This document shows positions 1 through 7,558 of a stretch of 64,000 bases of DNA, piece by piece. The stretch spans positions 124,001-188,000 of the forward strand of contig NZ_AQVE01000005.1 of NCBI RefSeq assembly GCF_000371925.1, in the 5' to 3' direction. This DNA is from Thiolinea disciformis DSM 14473 (lineage in GTDB: Bacteria > Pseudomonadota > Gammaproteobacteria > Thiotrichales > Thiotrichaceae). Position 1 is the stretch's first letter. Each line of letters begins with the position of its first letter. Under the pieces are notes generated by a model that saw only the letters and a list, made by a program, of their open reading frames with translations, had not been told where the DNA came from and made no database searches. The position numbers were made by a program, and so were the translations under genes.

Positions 1-2847
1 CATCCCCTCAGCACTACGTTGTTTAACAAACTCGACCAACAAAATCGAATCATTCACCACTACACCCGACAGGGCAACAAACCCAATCATGCTCGGCAGG
101 GTCATATTTAAGCCCATTATATAATGTCCCCAGATGACGCCAATCAAGGCTAGTGGAATATTTAATAGCACGACAATTGGTTCGCGATAATTTTGAAACT
201 GTAAGCTGAGCAGAAAATAAATACCTGCAATACCCAGCACAAAACCCACTAACACCGAGCGGCTGGTTTCTTGACTGTTTTTTGTTTCCCCCTCTAAACC
301 CACGAGGAGGCCGGGATATTTTTCTTGTAACTTCGGCAGCAGACGGGTTTGGGTATCTTTAATAATTTCGCCCGCATTGGCGATAGCTGAATCGACATCG
401 GCACCCACTGTCACCGTGCGTTGGTGATTAATGCGCATAATGCGGGAAAACTCACGTTGTTCTTCTAGCTTTGCAATCGCCTTCAGCGGAATTGGCTTAC
501 CTTGCTTGGATAAAATCGTTAATTGCTCAAAGGCTAACAAGGCTTTCTCAGGCGGGCTATCCAATTTGACCGTAATCTCATAAGACTCTATGCCTTGGTA
601 GACCTTACCCAAACTCACACCTTGATAAGCAGCGCGTAATTGGCTCGCTAGTGACTGCGCATCGACTCCTGAATTTAAGGCGCCGGGTAATAAAGTCACG
701 CGAAACTGCGGCTTGCCCGGTCGCAAATCATCTAGCACATTGGAAACACCTTGATAACCTTGTAGCCACGTTTGCAACTCCCATGAGGCTTGCGACAACT
801 GCTGCAAATCAGCACCTTGCAAACGCATCGAAATCGCCTGCCCCCCAGGCCCAAACACTGGCTCTTTAAATTGAATATTGACTGCATCCGCAATAATCGG
901 CGTATTTTCACGCCAGCGTCGTGTTAACTCACGTAGTGAATTAGTACGCAATTCCGCATTCAATAAATCCAAGGCAATCGTAGCAAGGTGGGCGCCAGAC
1001 TCATTTGCATCTTTATTGGTGTTATAGCTTACCTGAATCGTTTTGACTAAATCGCCCTGTGTTTCTTTAGGCAATTGGGTGAGGGTGGTTTGTAAACTCT
1101 CCAATAAAAGACCCACCACTTGTTCAGTACGCTCCAACTGCGTACCTTGCGGCAGCAAAATCCGTGCTTCCAAGCGATTACCTTCAATATCTGGAAAACC
1201 TTTAAATTTGACGATACCTGTCGTTAATAAACTGATGGAAACTATGAATAAAGCGATTGCTCCACCCACGACCAGATAACGCCAACGAATCGCAAGGTCA
1301 GCACACCAACCAACGGCTTGACGTAAACGCTCAAACCATGCTTCAAAAACAATACGCCAGCGCCACTTATGATCTTCCCGATGCTTTTCTAAGGAGTGTT
1401 TGAGATGGTGTGGTAATACCAGAAAGGCTTCGATCAAGCTTACGGTTAAGACGGAGAGAAGGACAACCGGCAACACCCCCAGAATTTGCCCAAAATCCCC
1501 TTTCATAAATAGCAAACTGCCAAATAAAAAAGCAGAAGTGAGATAGGATGAAAATACACCACTCGCCACCCGTTGCGTACCAATCAAAACGGCTTGTAAG
1601 GGTTGTTGCGTTTTGCGAAATTCGCTTTCAATACTTTCGGATAAAACAATCGCATCATCCATCAAAATCCCAATAGCCATCAATAAAGCCACCATGGAGA
1701 TCATATTGATGGTAATACCAAACAAACTCATGACCACTAAGCCACCCAGAAACGAAATCGGCAAGCCCAAGGTCACCCAAAACGTATAACGCCAATTAAA
1801 GAATAGAAACAAGACTAAAGTCGCTAAGACAAAGCCCTGCCAAGCATTGGACAATAATAAATTCAGGCGATCCTCGACAATAGAGGCTGAATCTTGGGTA
1901 ATGTACAAATGCGTCCCTAGCGGTAATTTTTGATTTTCTGCATCAATAAAGGCTTTAACGGCTTGATAAACTTTCAAGGTATCATCCGTTTTATTTTTAC
2001 TGACTAATAAGGAAGCTGCTGGTCGACCGTTTAATTCAGTACGCGCTTCCCGCTTCTCAAAGCGCTCTTCAATCGTGGCAATATCGCCTAAGCGCACCTG
2101 TGCGCCACGGCTATTGCCAATAATCACTAAATCAGCTAATTCCTCAGGTGTACGGCGCAAATTCTCAAAACGAATTTGATAGCTACGTTCGTGCGTTTCA
2201 ACAAGGCCAGCAGGGGTATCTAGCGCTTGAGCACGAATTAGATTCGCGACCTCTTGCACACTCAATTTATATTTCTGCAGAATCTCCGGTTTTAGTAGCA
2301 CGCTATACTCATGCTCTGAAAAACCCAGCACCTCGACAATAGGAACACCCTTAAGCGCTAGTAGTTTAGTGCGATAATCCTCAGCCAAAGCCTTGAGTTC
2401 GGACTCCCGTAAATCACTACTAATGGCCACTACTAAAACTGAGTCGACCCGCCCTAATTCACGCACGGTGACATCTTCTACACCACTCGGAAAATCCGTA
2501 ATGGTATCCACGACAGCTTGGATATCATCCTTAAATTGCTTGATGTCACCGGCTTCTTGCATTTCGGCCGTTAGCGTTCCAACCCCATCACGCGACTCAC
2601 AGCGCTGTTCTTTTAAGAAACTAATACCATCCGTGGCATCCTCCAAACGGCGACAAATGCCCTCTTCCACTTCAGACGGGCTGGCTCCTGGAAAAGGCAC
2701 TGAAACACTCACTAAACGTGCTTTTAATTGCGGAAAAGTTTCTTTATTTAAACTGGGTAACACTGCCAAACCTAATAGCACGATACTCATCATAAGAATA
2801 TTGGCAGCGGTTGGGTGAGCGGCAAAATAGCGTAGTATTTTATCCAT
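1..2847 (-). CDS. RND efflux pump, inner-membrane subunit (HAE-1/AcrB family), partial
   Basis: Proton-driven inner-membrane pump of a tripartite efflux system. My reverse-strand translation starts MDKILRYFAAHPTAANILMM and runs 949 codons to the left edge without a stop, so only the C-terminal end is missing. The first hydrophobic helix lies at about residues 14-32. A helix containing GILMDDAIVL carries the Asp-Asp pair typical of RND proton relay (TM4), and VVNDSILLVEF near the window edge matches the repeat in the second half. The ATG shares one base with the stop of the upstream membrane fusion gene, so the two are translationally coupled. The substrate cannot be told from sequence. The outer-membrane channel is not encoded beside it in this window. 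Confidence 0.93.
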   Translation of the reverse strand, partial: MDKILRYFAAHPTAANILMMSIVLLGLAVLPSLNKETFPQLKARLVSVSVPFPGASPSEVEEGICRRLEDATDGISFLKEQRCESRDGVGTLTAEMQEAGDIKQFKDDIQAVVDTITDFPSGVEDVTVRELGRVDSVLVVAISSDLRESELKALAEDYRTKLLALKGVPIVEVLGFSEHEYSVLLKPEILQKYKLSVQEVANLIRAQALDTPAGLVETHERSYQIRFENLRRTPEELADLVIIGNSRGAQVRLGDIATIEERFEKREARTELNGRPAASLLVSKNKTDDTLKVYQAVKAFIDAENQKLPLGTHLYITQDSASIVEDRLNLLLSNAWQGFVLATLVLFLFFNWRYTFWVTLGLPISFLGGLVVMSLFGITINMISMVALLMAIGILMDDAIVLSESIESEFRKTQQPLQAVLIGTQRVASGVFSSYLTSAFLFGSLLFMKGDFGQILGVLPVVLLSVLTVSLIEAFLVLPHHLKHSLEKHREDHKWRWRIVFEAWFERLRQAVGWCADLAIRWRYLVVGGAIALFIVSISLLTTGIVKFKGFPDIEGNRLEARILLPQGTQLERTEQVVGLLLESLQTTLTQLPKETQGDLVKTIQVSYNTNKDANESGAHLATIALDLLNAELRTNSLRELTRRWRENTPIIADAVNIQFKEPVFGPGGQAISMRLQGADLQQLSQASWELQTWLQGYQGVSNVLDDLRPGKPQFRVTLLPGALNSGVDAQSLASQLRAAYQGVSLGKVYQGIESYEITVKLDSPPEKALLAFEQLTILSKQGKPIPLKAIAKLEEQREFSRIMRINHQRTVTVGADVDSAIANAGEIIKDTQTRLLPKLQEKYPGLLVGLEGETKNSQETSRSVLVGFVLGIAGIYFLLSLQFQNYREPIVVLLNIPLALIGVIWGHYIMGLNMTLPSMIGFVALSGVVVNDSILLVEFVKQRSAEGM

Positions 2848-4454
2848 TACTGAACGCCCTCAGACTTCAGTGTCAGGGGCTTATCATTCGCGAGTGCCTG
2901 ACTTACTGCACGCAAAGGCATATTTGGAATGACGGGAATCAGGTCATTTACAATTAATTGTTCACCGCCTTGTAAACCACTCGCAATGACAACGTGATCA
3001 CCTTCTTGGTTTTGAATCGTGATAGAACGAATTTCCAAACGCTGTTCTGCATTCATTAAATAAACCCGTCCTTGGTGGACTGTCTTACGCGGAATCACAA
3101 TAGCATCAGCTTGGATGGCGGATAAAATGACCTCTACATACATGCCTTTTAAGAGTGGTAATTCTTGCCCCGCTACTTTTTCATAAGGATGATCAACTAC
3201 CACCACCACACCTATCGTGCGACTCACCAGATCGACAGCTTCCGCTAAACGATCGACGCGTGCTAGATATTCGGTTTGCTGATCAACGCCGAGGATTCTA
3301 ACCTTAGCCTTGAGGTTCAAGGTTTGCATGAGTATAGCCATATTGGCGGCACTATAATCAAGGTGTCGCCCATTAAAACTCGCTAACAAAGACTTCAAAT
3401 GTTGGACTGGCAGTTCAGCTCGAATCTCGACCCCTTGATTATTATCCGCCTCAAATAAGCTTGTTCCTACGGCAACCACACTGCCAACTTCAACATGCAC
3501 CGCGCTCAAACGACCACTAAACGGCATCGTTATTTTGGTACGTCCCAAATTAGTTTTTTGTCCTTTGACTTGCTGCTCAACACGTTTTACTTGCGCATTA
3601 ATATTCGCTCGTCGACTCTCGAAGGTTTTGAGCTGCCCTTGTAACTCCGTAACTTGTTGTTGCTGTTGCAAAATAGCTTGTTGCTGCTGGAGCACGCTTT
3701 GATCTTGCTTGGCTTCCGATTGATCTTGTTGGCTCAGTTGTTGCTCCATTTGCACAATAGCTTGTTGTTGGTTTACCACCTGCTGTTCCAGTTGCAAAAC
3801 TTGTTGCTGTTGGCTTTCTGCCTGACTTAAGGCAATCAAACGTTGCTGCGCTAATTTTTGTAAACGGGCTTGCTCCTTTTTCGCTAAGGCCAGATTTTGT
3901 TGGGTAATTTGGAGATTTTGCCGTGCTAAGTTCAGATTTTTTTGGATGTAGTCAGTATTCTTGCGCACAGGTTCATCTTGGCGGCGCACATTGCCTAGAT
4001 TCGCTTGTGCAACCTTGAGATTTTCTTCCGCCACCACCAAAGCTTGGCGTACATTACGTTCTTCTTGATTGAGTTGGGATAATTGCGAATTAGCGGCGGC
4101 TAAATCAGCTTGGCTTTGGGTGAGTGAGGTTTGATAATCTTCCGGATCAACCTCAACCACTACTTCCCCTTCGGCAATACTGCCACCCACTTTCAGCTTA
4201 GGATGGACAAAACTCACCTTACCGTTTACTTGGCTTTTAGCTTGCAAAGTACTCGCTGGCTCCACATTACCATAAGCAACCACACTAGCCTCAAACGCTT
4301 GTTTAGTGACAGTGATCAACTCTACGGGTCGTGCTGTCATTTCGTTCGCTTGGTGTACTAATGGTTGCTTGGTCTTTTTCAAAAACACCATCACCCCCAC
4401 ACCTAGCGCAATCATGAGCGCAAACATCAGAAAATTTTTGAAGAATTTTTTCAC
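2847..4454 (-). CDS. RND efflux periplasmic adaptor (membrane fusion protein)
   Basis: Links the inner-membrane RND pump to an outer-membrane channel. It is 535 aa, longer than the usual 350-420. There is one N-terminal membrane helix (about residues 8-25), a first half of a lipoyl-like domain (around ASTLQAKSQVNGKV), then an unusually long Gln-rich coiled-coil hairpin of about 200 residues (roughly 115-310). The second lipoyl half follows (KTNLGRTKITMPFSG), then beta-barrel and C-terminal parts. The start is GTG and overlaps the stop of the tetR gene by one base. The gene is co-transcribed with tetR upstream and the RND pump downstream. The long hairpin would suit a long periplasmic reach; this is inference. 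Confidence 0.92.
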   Translation of the reverse strand: MKKFFKNFLMFALMIALGVGVMVFLKKTKQPLVHQANEMTARPVELITVTKQAFEASVVAYGNVEPASTLQAKSQVNGKVSFVHPKLKVGGSIAEGEVVVEVDPEDYQTSLTQSQADLAAANSQLSQLNQEERNVRQALVVAEENLKVAQANLGNVRRQDEPVRKNTDYIQKNLNLARQNLQITQQNLALAKKEQARLQKLAQQRLIALSQAESQQQQVLQLEQQVVNQQQAIVQMEQQLSQQDQSEAKQDQSVLQQQQAILQQQQQVTELQGQLKTFESRRANINAQVKRVEQQVKGQKTNLGRTKITMPFSGRLSAVHVEVGSVVAVGTSLFEADNNQGVEIRAELPVQHLKSLLASFNGRHLDYSAANMAILMQTLNLKAKVRILGVDQQTEYLARVDRLAEAVDLVSRTIGVVVVVDHPYEKVAGQELPLLKGMYVEVILSAIQADAIVIPRKTVHQGRVYLMNAEQRLEIRSITIQNQEGDHVVIASGLQGGEQLIVNDLIPVIPNMPLRAVSQALANDKPLTLKSEGVQ

Positions 4455-5155
4455 TATCGGGCTACCTTTGGGGTGGATTGATGGTGGGAAAGCGCGTCAA
4501 GACCCGCAAACATAAAGATCTTAATATGTTCGACCAACACAGCAGTCGGTTGTTGCAAAATAGGTTTAAGCGGGGTATCTAACTCATGACTGACCACCAG
4601 TAGCACCATACAAGGCGCCATCACACTCAGCACGCAACGCTGTAGCGCGGGTGAATCCAGTGCCAAGCCACTCACTTCTGCTACTAAGCGATGAATCACC
4701 CCAAATTTAGGCAAAGCATAGGTTTGTACAGCAGTCACAGCATAAGCCGATGGTGTCATCAACTCCCGTGCCCACAGTCGTGTATGCCAACTACGGTTTT
4801 CTAACAAATCATAAATTAAACTCTCTACAAACTGCGCTAACTTGTCCCTTGCTGGCAAAGCGCTATCTGCCAAAGCATTTAGATAATCAAGGCTTAATAA
4901 ACGCTGATGCACCTCCTGCAAAACAGCCATGTATAAGCCTTGGTAGCTGCCAAAATGATAATTTACTGCCGCTGTATTGGTCTTTGCTTGTAAGCACACT
5001 TGTTTACTGGTGGTATTAGCAAAGCCGCGCTCCGCAAATAATTGCCCCGCCACTTCTAAAATATGCGTGCGCGTCACATCACCATCACGCCGATGACCAC
5101 GTACTTCGCGTTCACTATCTGATTTAACCATTCGCAATGGCTGCACCTCGCTCAT
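4454..5155 (-). CDS. TetR/AcrR-family regulator of the efflux operon
   Basis: DNA-binding repressor, 233 aa. The helix-turn-helix lies at about residues 27-75, with TRTHILEVAGQLFAERGF followed by a recognition helix ending NYHFGSYQGLY, the standard TetR hallmark. The C-terminal ligand domain is divergent and somewhat like the CecR/YbiH (DUF1956) group. It is the first gene of a three-gene operon with the adaptor and RND pump, so it probably represses its own operon. A near-perfect palindrome lies 22 bp upstream of its ATG (5177-5198) and is the likely operator. The inducer is unknown. Confidence 0.9.
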   Translation of the reverse strand: MSEVQPLRMVKSDSEREVRGHRRDGDVTRTHILEVAGQLFAERGFANTTSKQVCLQAKTNTAAVNYHFGSYQGLYMAVLQEVHQRLLSLDYLNALADSALPARDKLAQFVESLIYDLLENRSWHTRLWARELMTPSAYAVTAVQTYALPKFGVIHRLVAEVSGLALDSPALQRCVLSVMAPCMVLLVVSHELDTPLKPILQQPTAVLVEHIKIFMFAGLDALSHHQSTPKVAR

Positions 5156-5176
5156 TAATTAAGTGTCACACTAATG

Positions 5177-5198
5177 AATTGAAATTCAAATTTCAATT
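5177..5198. promoter_or_regulatory. Palindromic operator candidate for the TetR regulator
   Basis: Two perfect 10-bp inverted arms, AATTGAAATT and AATTTCAATT, are separated by CA. On the minus strand the element contains a TTGAAA that can serve as -35 for tetR, with TAGTGT 17 bp further on as a weak -10. Binding there would block tetR-efflux transcription. The size and symmetry fit TetR-family operators. Confidence 0.65.
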
Positions 5199-5226
5199 AG
5201 ACTAAGGAGCTATAACCAATCACTAC

Positions 5227-5255
5227 TAGCCAAGCGAGACCGACGCTTTTATACT
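5227..5255 (+). promoter_or_regulatory. Sigma-70-type promoter for the dapA leader transcript
   Basis: TAGCCA (5227-5232), a 17-bp spacer, and TATACT (5250-5255), matching consensus at 4/6 and 5/6 positions. The predicted start near 5262 would give a leader of about 185 nt before dapA, holding the leader ORF and terminator described separately. Confidence 0.55.
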
Positions 5256-5290
5256 GTACACCTTGTCTTATTTAAGGCTTTTTCTTTCCC

Positions 5291-5356
5291 ATGTTTAACT
5301 TTGCCACTCATTCAGTAAAGAAGTCTAAACGCCGCAGCCTCTGCGGTTCAGGGTAG
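5291..5356 (+). CDS. Putative 21-residue leader peptide with lysine codons
   Basis: ATG-started ORF of 21 codons ending TAG, reading MFNFATHSVKKSKRR and then six small or polar residues. Three of its codons are lysine (AAG AAG TCT AAA, 5318-5329), followed by two arginines. These codons sit exactly where the first hairpin of the dapA leader begins. dapA makes the first committed intermediate of the lysine/diaminopimelate pathway, so stalling on Lys codons would make regulatory sense. The weak point is the ribosome-binding site: only AAGG 13 nt upstream. Too short for routine gene finders; expression is unproven. Confidence 0.4.
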   Translation: MFNFATHSVKKSKRRSLCGSG

Positions 5357-5425
5357 TTTACGCATTTAACTTTAGACTGACGTATACCAAACCTAGCCGC
5401 ACAACCTGCGGCTAGGTTTTTTTTT
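5322..5425 (+). promoter_or_regulatory. dapA leader with alternative hairpins (attenuator candidate)
   Basis: Three nested or competing structures are visible. Arms AGTCTAAA (5322-5329) and TTTAGACT (5371-5378) enclose a tight hairpin CCGCAG-CCT-CTGCGG (5332-5346). A strong terminator follows at 5389-5425. The 3' arm of the small hairpin (TGCGGTT, 5342-5348) can instead pair with AGCCGCA in the terminator's 5' arm (5395-5401), giving an antiterminator. This is the classical layout of ribosome-mediated attenuation. No known lysine-riboswitch core was recognised. Confidence 0.55.
5389..5425 (+). terminator. Strong intrinsic terminator in the dapA leader
   Basis: A 13-bp perfect stem, AAACCTAGCCGCA / TGCGGCTAGGTTT, with a 5-nt loop CAACC, followed by a run of nine T (5417-5425). 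It ends 23 bp before the dapA ATG and no complete plus-strand gene lies upstream. It therefore terminates either a leader transcript or a small RNA. Confidence 0.85.
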
Positions 5426-5448
5426 GCCTAGTGAAAAAGGAAATTGCA

Positions 5449-6333
5449 ATGTTTAGTGGATCGTATGTGGCGTTAATTACACCATTTCGTCAGGGTGCAT
5501 TAGATGAAGCTGCTCTACGCAATATGGTCAATTGGCATATTGAGCAAGGCACGCATGGCTTAGTACCTATGGGTACGACTGGCGAATCACCAACGGTCAG
5601 TCAGGCCGAGCATGAGCAAGTGATTAGCATTGTTTTGGAGGAAGCGGCGGGGCGAATTCCAGTGATTGCTGGAGCTGGCTCCAATAATCCTATTGAGTCA
5701 GTGCATTACGCACAAATCGCCCAAGATTTAGGGGCTAATGCGATTTTATGTGTGGCCGGTTATTACAATCGTCCTTCACAAGAAGGTTTATACCAGCACT
5801 TCAAATATCTACACGACCACTGCAATCTTCCAATTATTATCTACAATATTCCACCGCGCGCTGTCGTGGATATTAAAGCGGATACCATGGCACGCTTAGC
5901 CCAATTGCCACGTGTCGTTGGTGTAAAAGATGCGACTGGGGATTTAACTCGCATTAGCCAAGAGCGACAACTGATCAAAAAACCATTTAGCTATTTATCC
6001 GGTGATGATATTACTGCCATCGCTTATAACGCTTCTGGCGGTAATGGTTGTATTTCTGTGACTGCGAATATCGCGCCGAAGCTCTGTGCACAATTTCAAA
6101 CGGCTTGTTTAGCAGGTCATTATGGTGAAGCTTTAGCTATTCATGAAAAACTCGTACCCTTACATCAAGCCCTCTTTCGCGAGCCAAACCCTTCAGGTCC
6201 AAAATATGCGGCATCCTTATTAGGCTTATGCAGTGAGGAGGTGCGTGCCCTTAACAACACCTGTGAAAGCCGAAATTCGCCACTGTCTGGAGCGCTTAGA
6301 CTTACTGTAAGAAAACCTAGTCAATCCAAATAG
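5449..6333 (+). CDS. dapA: 4-hydroxy-tetrahydrodipicolinate synthase, C-terminus frameshifted
   Basis: Condenses pyruvate with aspartate semialdehyde, the first step of diaminopimelate and lysine synthesis; cytoplasmic TIM barrel. Motifs seen: MGTTGESPT (substrate site), IIYNIPPR with the catalytic Tyr, and VVGVKDATGDL with the Schiff-base Lys. The ATG at 5449 is preferred over a GTG at 5431 because AAGGA lies 7 bp upstream and family members start MF(S/T)GS. After codon SEEVR the read frame becomes unlike DapA, but the +1 frame from 6248 to 6310 encodes a family-like tail (PLTTPVKAEIR...) ending in TAA. The last roughly 20 native residues are thus replaced by about 28 foreign ones. The catalytic barrel is intact, so activity may survive. 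A sequencing error is possible. Confidence 0.9.
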   Translation: MFSGSYVALITPFRQGALDEAALRNMVNWHIEQGTHGLVPMGTTGESPTVSQAEHEQVISIVLEEAAGRIPVIAGAGSNNPIESVHYAQIAQDLGANAILCVAGYYNRPSQEGLYQHFKYLHDHCNLPIIIYNIPPRAVVDIKADTMARLAQLPRVVGVKDATGDLTRISQERQLIKKPFSYLSGDDITAIAYNASGGNGCISVTANIAPKLCAQFQTACLAGHYGEALAIHEKLVPLHQALFREPNPSGPKYAASLLGLCSEEVRALNNTCESRNSPLSGALRLTVRKPSQSK

Positions 6334-6349
6334 TAGTGAAGCTTGCTTA

Positions 6350-6371
6350 AGGGATTGCATCTGCATTCCCT
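6350..6371 (+). terminator. Imperfect hairpin downstream of dapA
   Basis: AGGGATTGCA and TGCATTCCCT pair with one mismatch around a very short loop. There is no clear T-run afterwards, so termination is only possible. Confidence 0.3.
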
Positions 6372-6431
6372 ATTGTTAAGTTGGAATTGGTCGATTTTTC
6401 TAATAAAAAACGCTTGACAGCACGCACGGGC

Positions 6432-6461
6432 ACAGGTGCTAAGTGCAAGTAATGCACCTGT
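6432..6461. repeat. Inverted repeat in the dapA-TSUP intergenic region
   Basis: Arms ACAGGTGC and GCACCTGT are separated by 14 bp. A second, overlapping inverted pair GCAAGTA / TACTTGC begins inside the loop. The roughly 290-bp gap (6334-6622) otherwise shows nothing I recognise except a TTGACA at 6414 with no good -10. Function unknown. Confidence 0.4.
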
Positions 6462-6622
6462 TAACACATGGCTACTTGCAATGAGACTCACGATAAACAA
6501 TAAAGACGACGAGATAAGGTTTTATAGCAAAACCTATGCGCCTGATAAGCAACTGTTAATATAAAGGCACTGGGTTAAAACTTGAATGCTCACTACTTTC
6601 AAATCCCCTATACTCCCGTGCC

Positions 6623-7342
6623 ATGAATGAACTGCTCTTAATCCTCATCGCTTTTTGTACCTCCAGCCTCACAGCTGTATTTGGCTTGGGAGGTGGAATG
6701 ATTCTGATTGCGTGTATGCCATTCTTCCTACCCGCAGCCGCCATTATTCCGATTCACGCGGCTACGCAATTAGTTTCGAATGGTAGTCGTGCTTTATTCG
6801 CGTGGCGTGAAATTGAATGGCAGTTCACCTTAAGCTTTTTATTGGGTTCGATAGTTGGCGGAGTCTTAGCTGCCAAACTCACTTCACTGATTAATGTGCA
6901 CTACCTTCCCTTAATCATGGCCGTCTTTATCTTATTCAATGTCTGGGGGGGCGGAATTAAGTTTAATGCCAATCCCAAAGGTGAATTTGTAACCATTGGC
7001 TTTATTCAAACTGGCTTAGGCATGTTAGTGGGCGCTACCGGCCCCATGGGACAATCGACCTTGGTGCGTAAAGGCTTAAAACGCGATGCCTTGGTCACTA
7101 CCTCCGCCGTTTTTATGGTGATCACGCATTTACTAAAATTGGTTTTGTTTGGCTTTCTAGGCTTTAGCTTTAGTCAATACTGGCAACTGAGCTTGGGAAT
7201 GATCATTGCCACTACCTTAGGCTCGTGGTTTGGCACCAAGATTCGCCATCGCGTACCGGAAACGAATTTCCAGCAGATCGTAAAATGGCTACTAACGTTA
7301 CTCGCGCTGCATATCATTTACACTACCTTAACTACAAATTAG
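6623..7342 (+). CDS. TSUP-family (TauE/SafE) membrane transporter
   Basis: 239-aa integral membrane protein, probably an exporter or channel for sulfite, sulfonates or a related anion, as known for the 4-toluene sulfonate uptake permease family. Two Gly-rich half-repeats are visible: AVFGLGGGMILIACMPFF near the N-terminus and GLGMLVGATGPMGQSTLV near residue 135. About seven to eight hydrophobic helices span the chain. No Shine-Dalgarno is seen before the ATG. A TATACT at 6609-6614 would place transcription start almost at the ATG, so the mRNA could be leaderless. Substrate not determinable; a sulfur role would suit the suspected host. Confidence 0.85.
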   Translation: MNELLLILIAFCTSSLTAVFGLGGGMILIACMPFFLPAAAIIPIHAATQLVSNGSRALFAWREIEWQFTLSFLLGSIVGGVLAAKLTSLINVHYLPLIMAVFILFNVWGGGIKFNANPKGEFVTIGFIQTGLGMLVGATGPMGQSTLVRKGLKRDALVTTSAVFMVITHLLKLVLFGFLGFSFSQYWQLSLGMIIATTLGSWFGTKIRHRVPETNFQQIVKWLLTLLALHIIYTTLTTN

Positions 7343-7558
7343 TAATCACCCCTAAAAATACCAATAACTAAAACTTAAAGTTAAAAATACTTCAACTTCT
7401 GGCTTCATTGACTTAACCATATAGCGACCCTACTTTAGCAGTAAGAACGATAGCCCTTAGAACTCATACTAGAACGAGCGCTATCATTGAGGTGCTTGCT
7501 TTGATTAGTTTTTCACTAACTAGCAAGTCTGCTTTTAGCGTAGTGGAGTGGTAAATTT

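Noticed and set aside
651-2818. Plus-strand ORFs opposite the RND gene
   Set aside because: They are antisense shadows; the minus frame encodes a full RND protein.
3600-4100. Glutamine-rich region of the adaptor gene as a DNA repeat array
   Set aside because: Codons vary and the protein shows a regular coiled-coil pattern, so it is coding low complexity.
5262-5448. Lysine riboswitch before dapA
   Set aside because: The leader is short and I saw none of the conserved L-box core; the attenuator model fits the visible hairpins and codons better.
5431-5448. GTG at 5431 as the dapA start
   Set aside because: AAGGA sits 7 bp before the ATG at 5449, and family members start at MF(S/T)GS.
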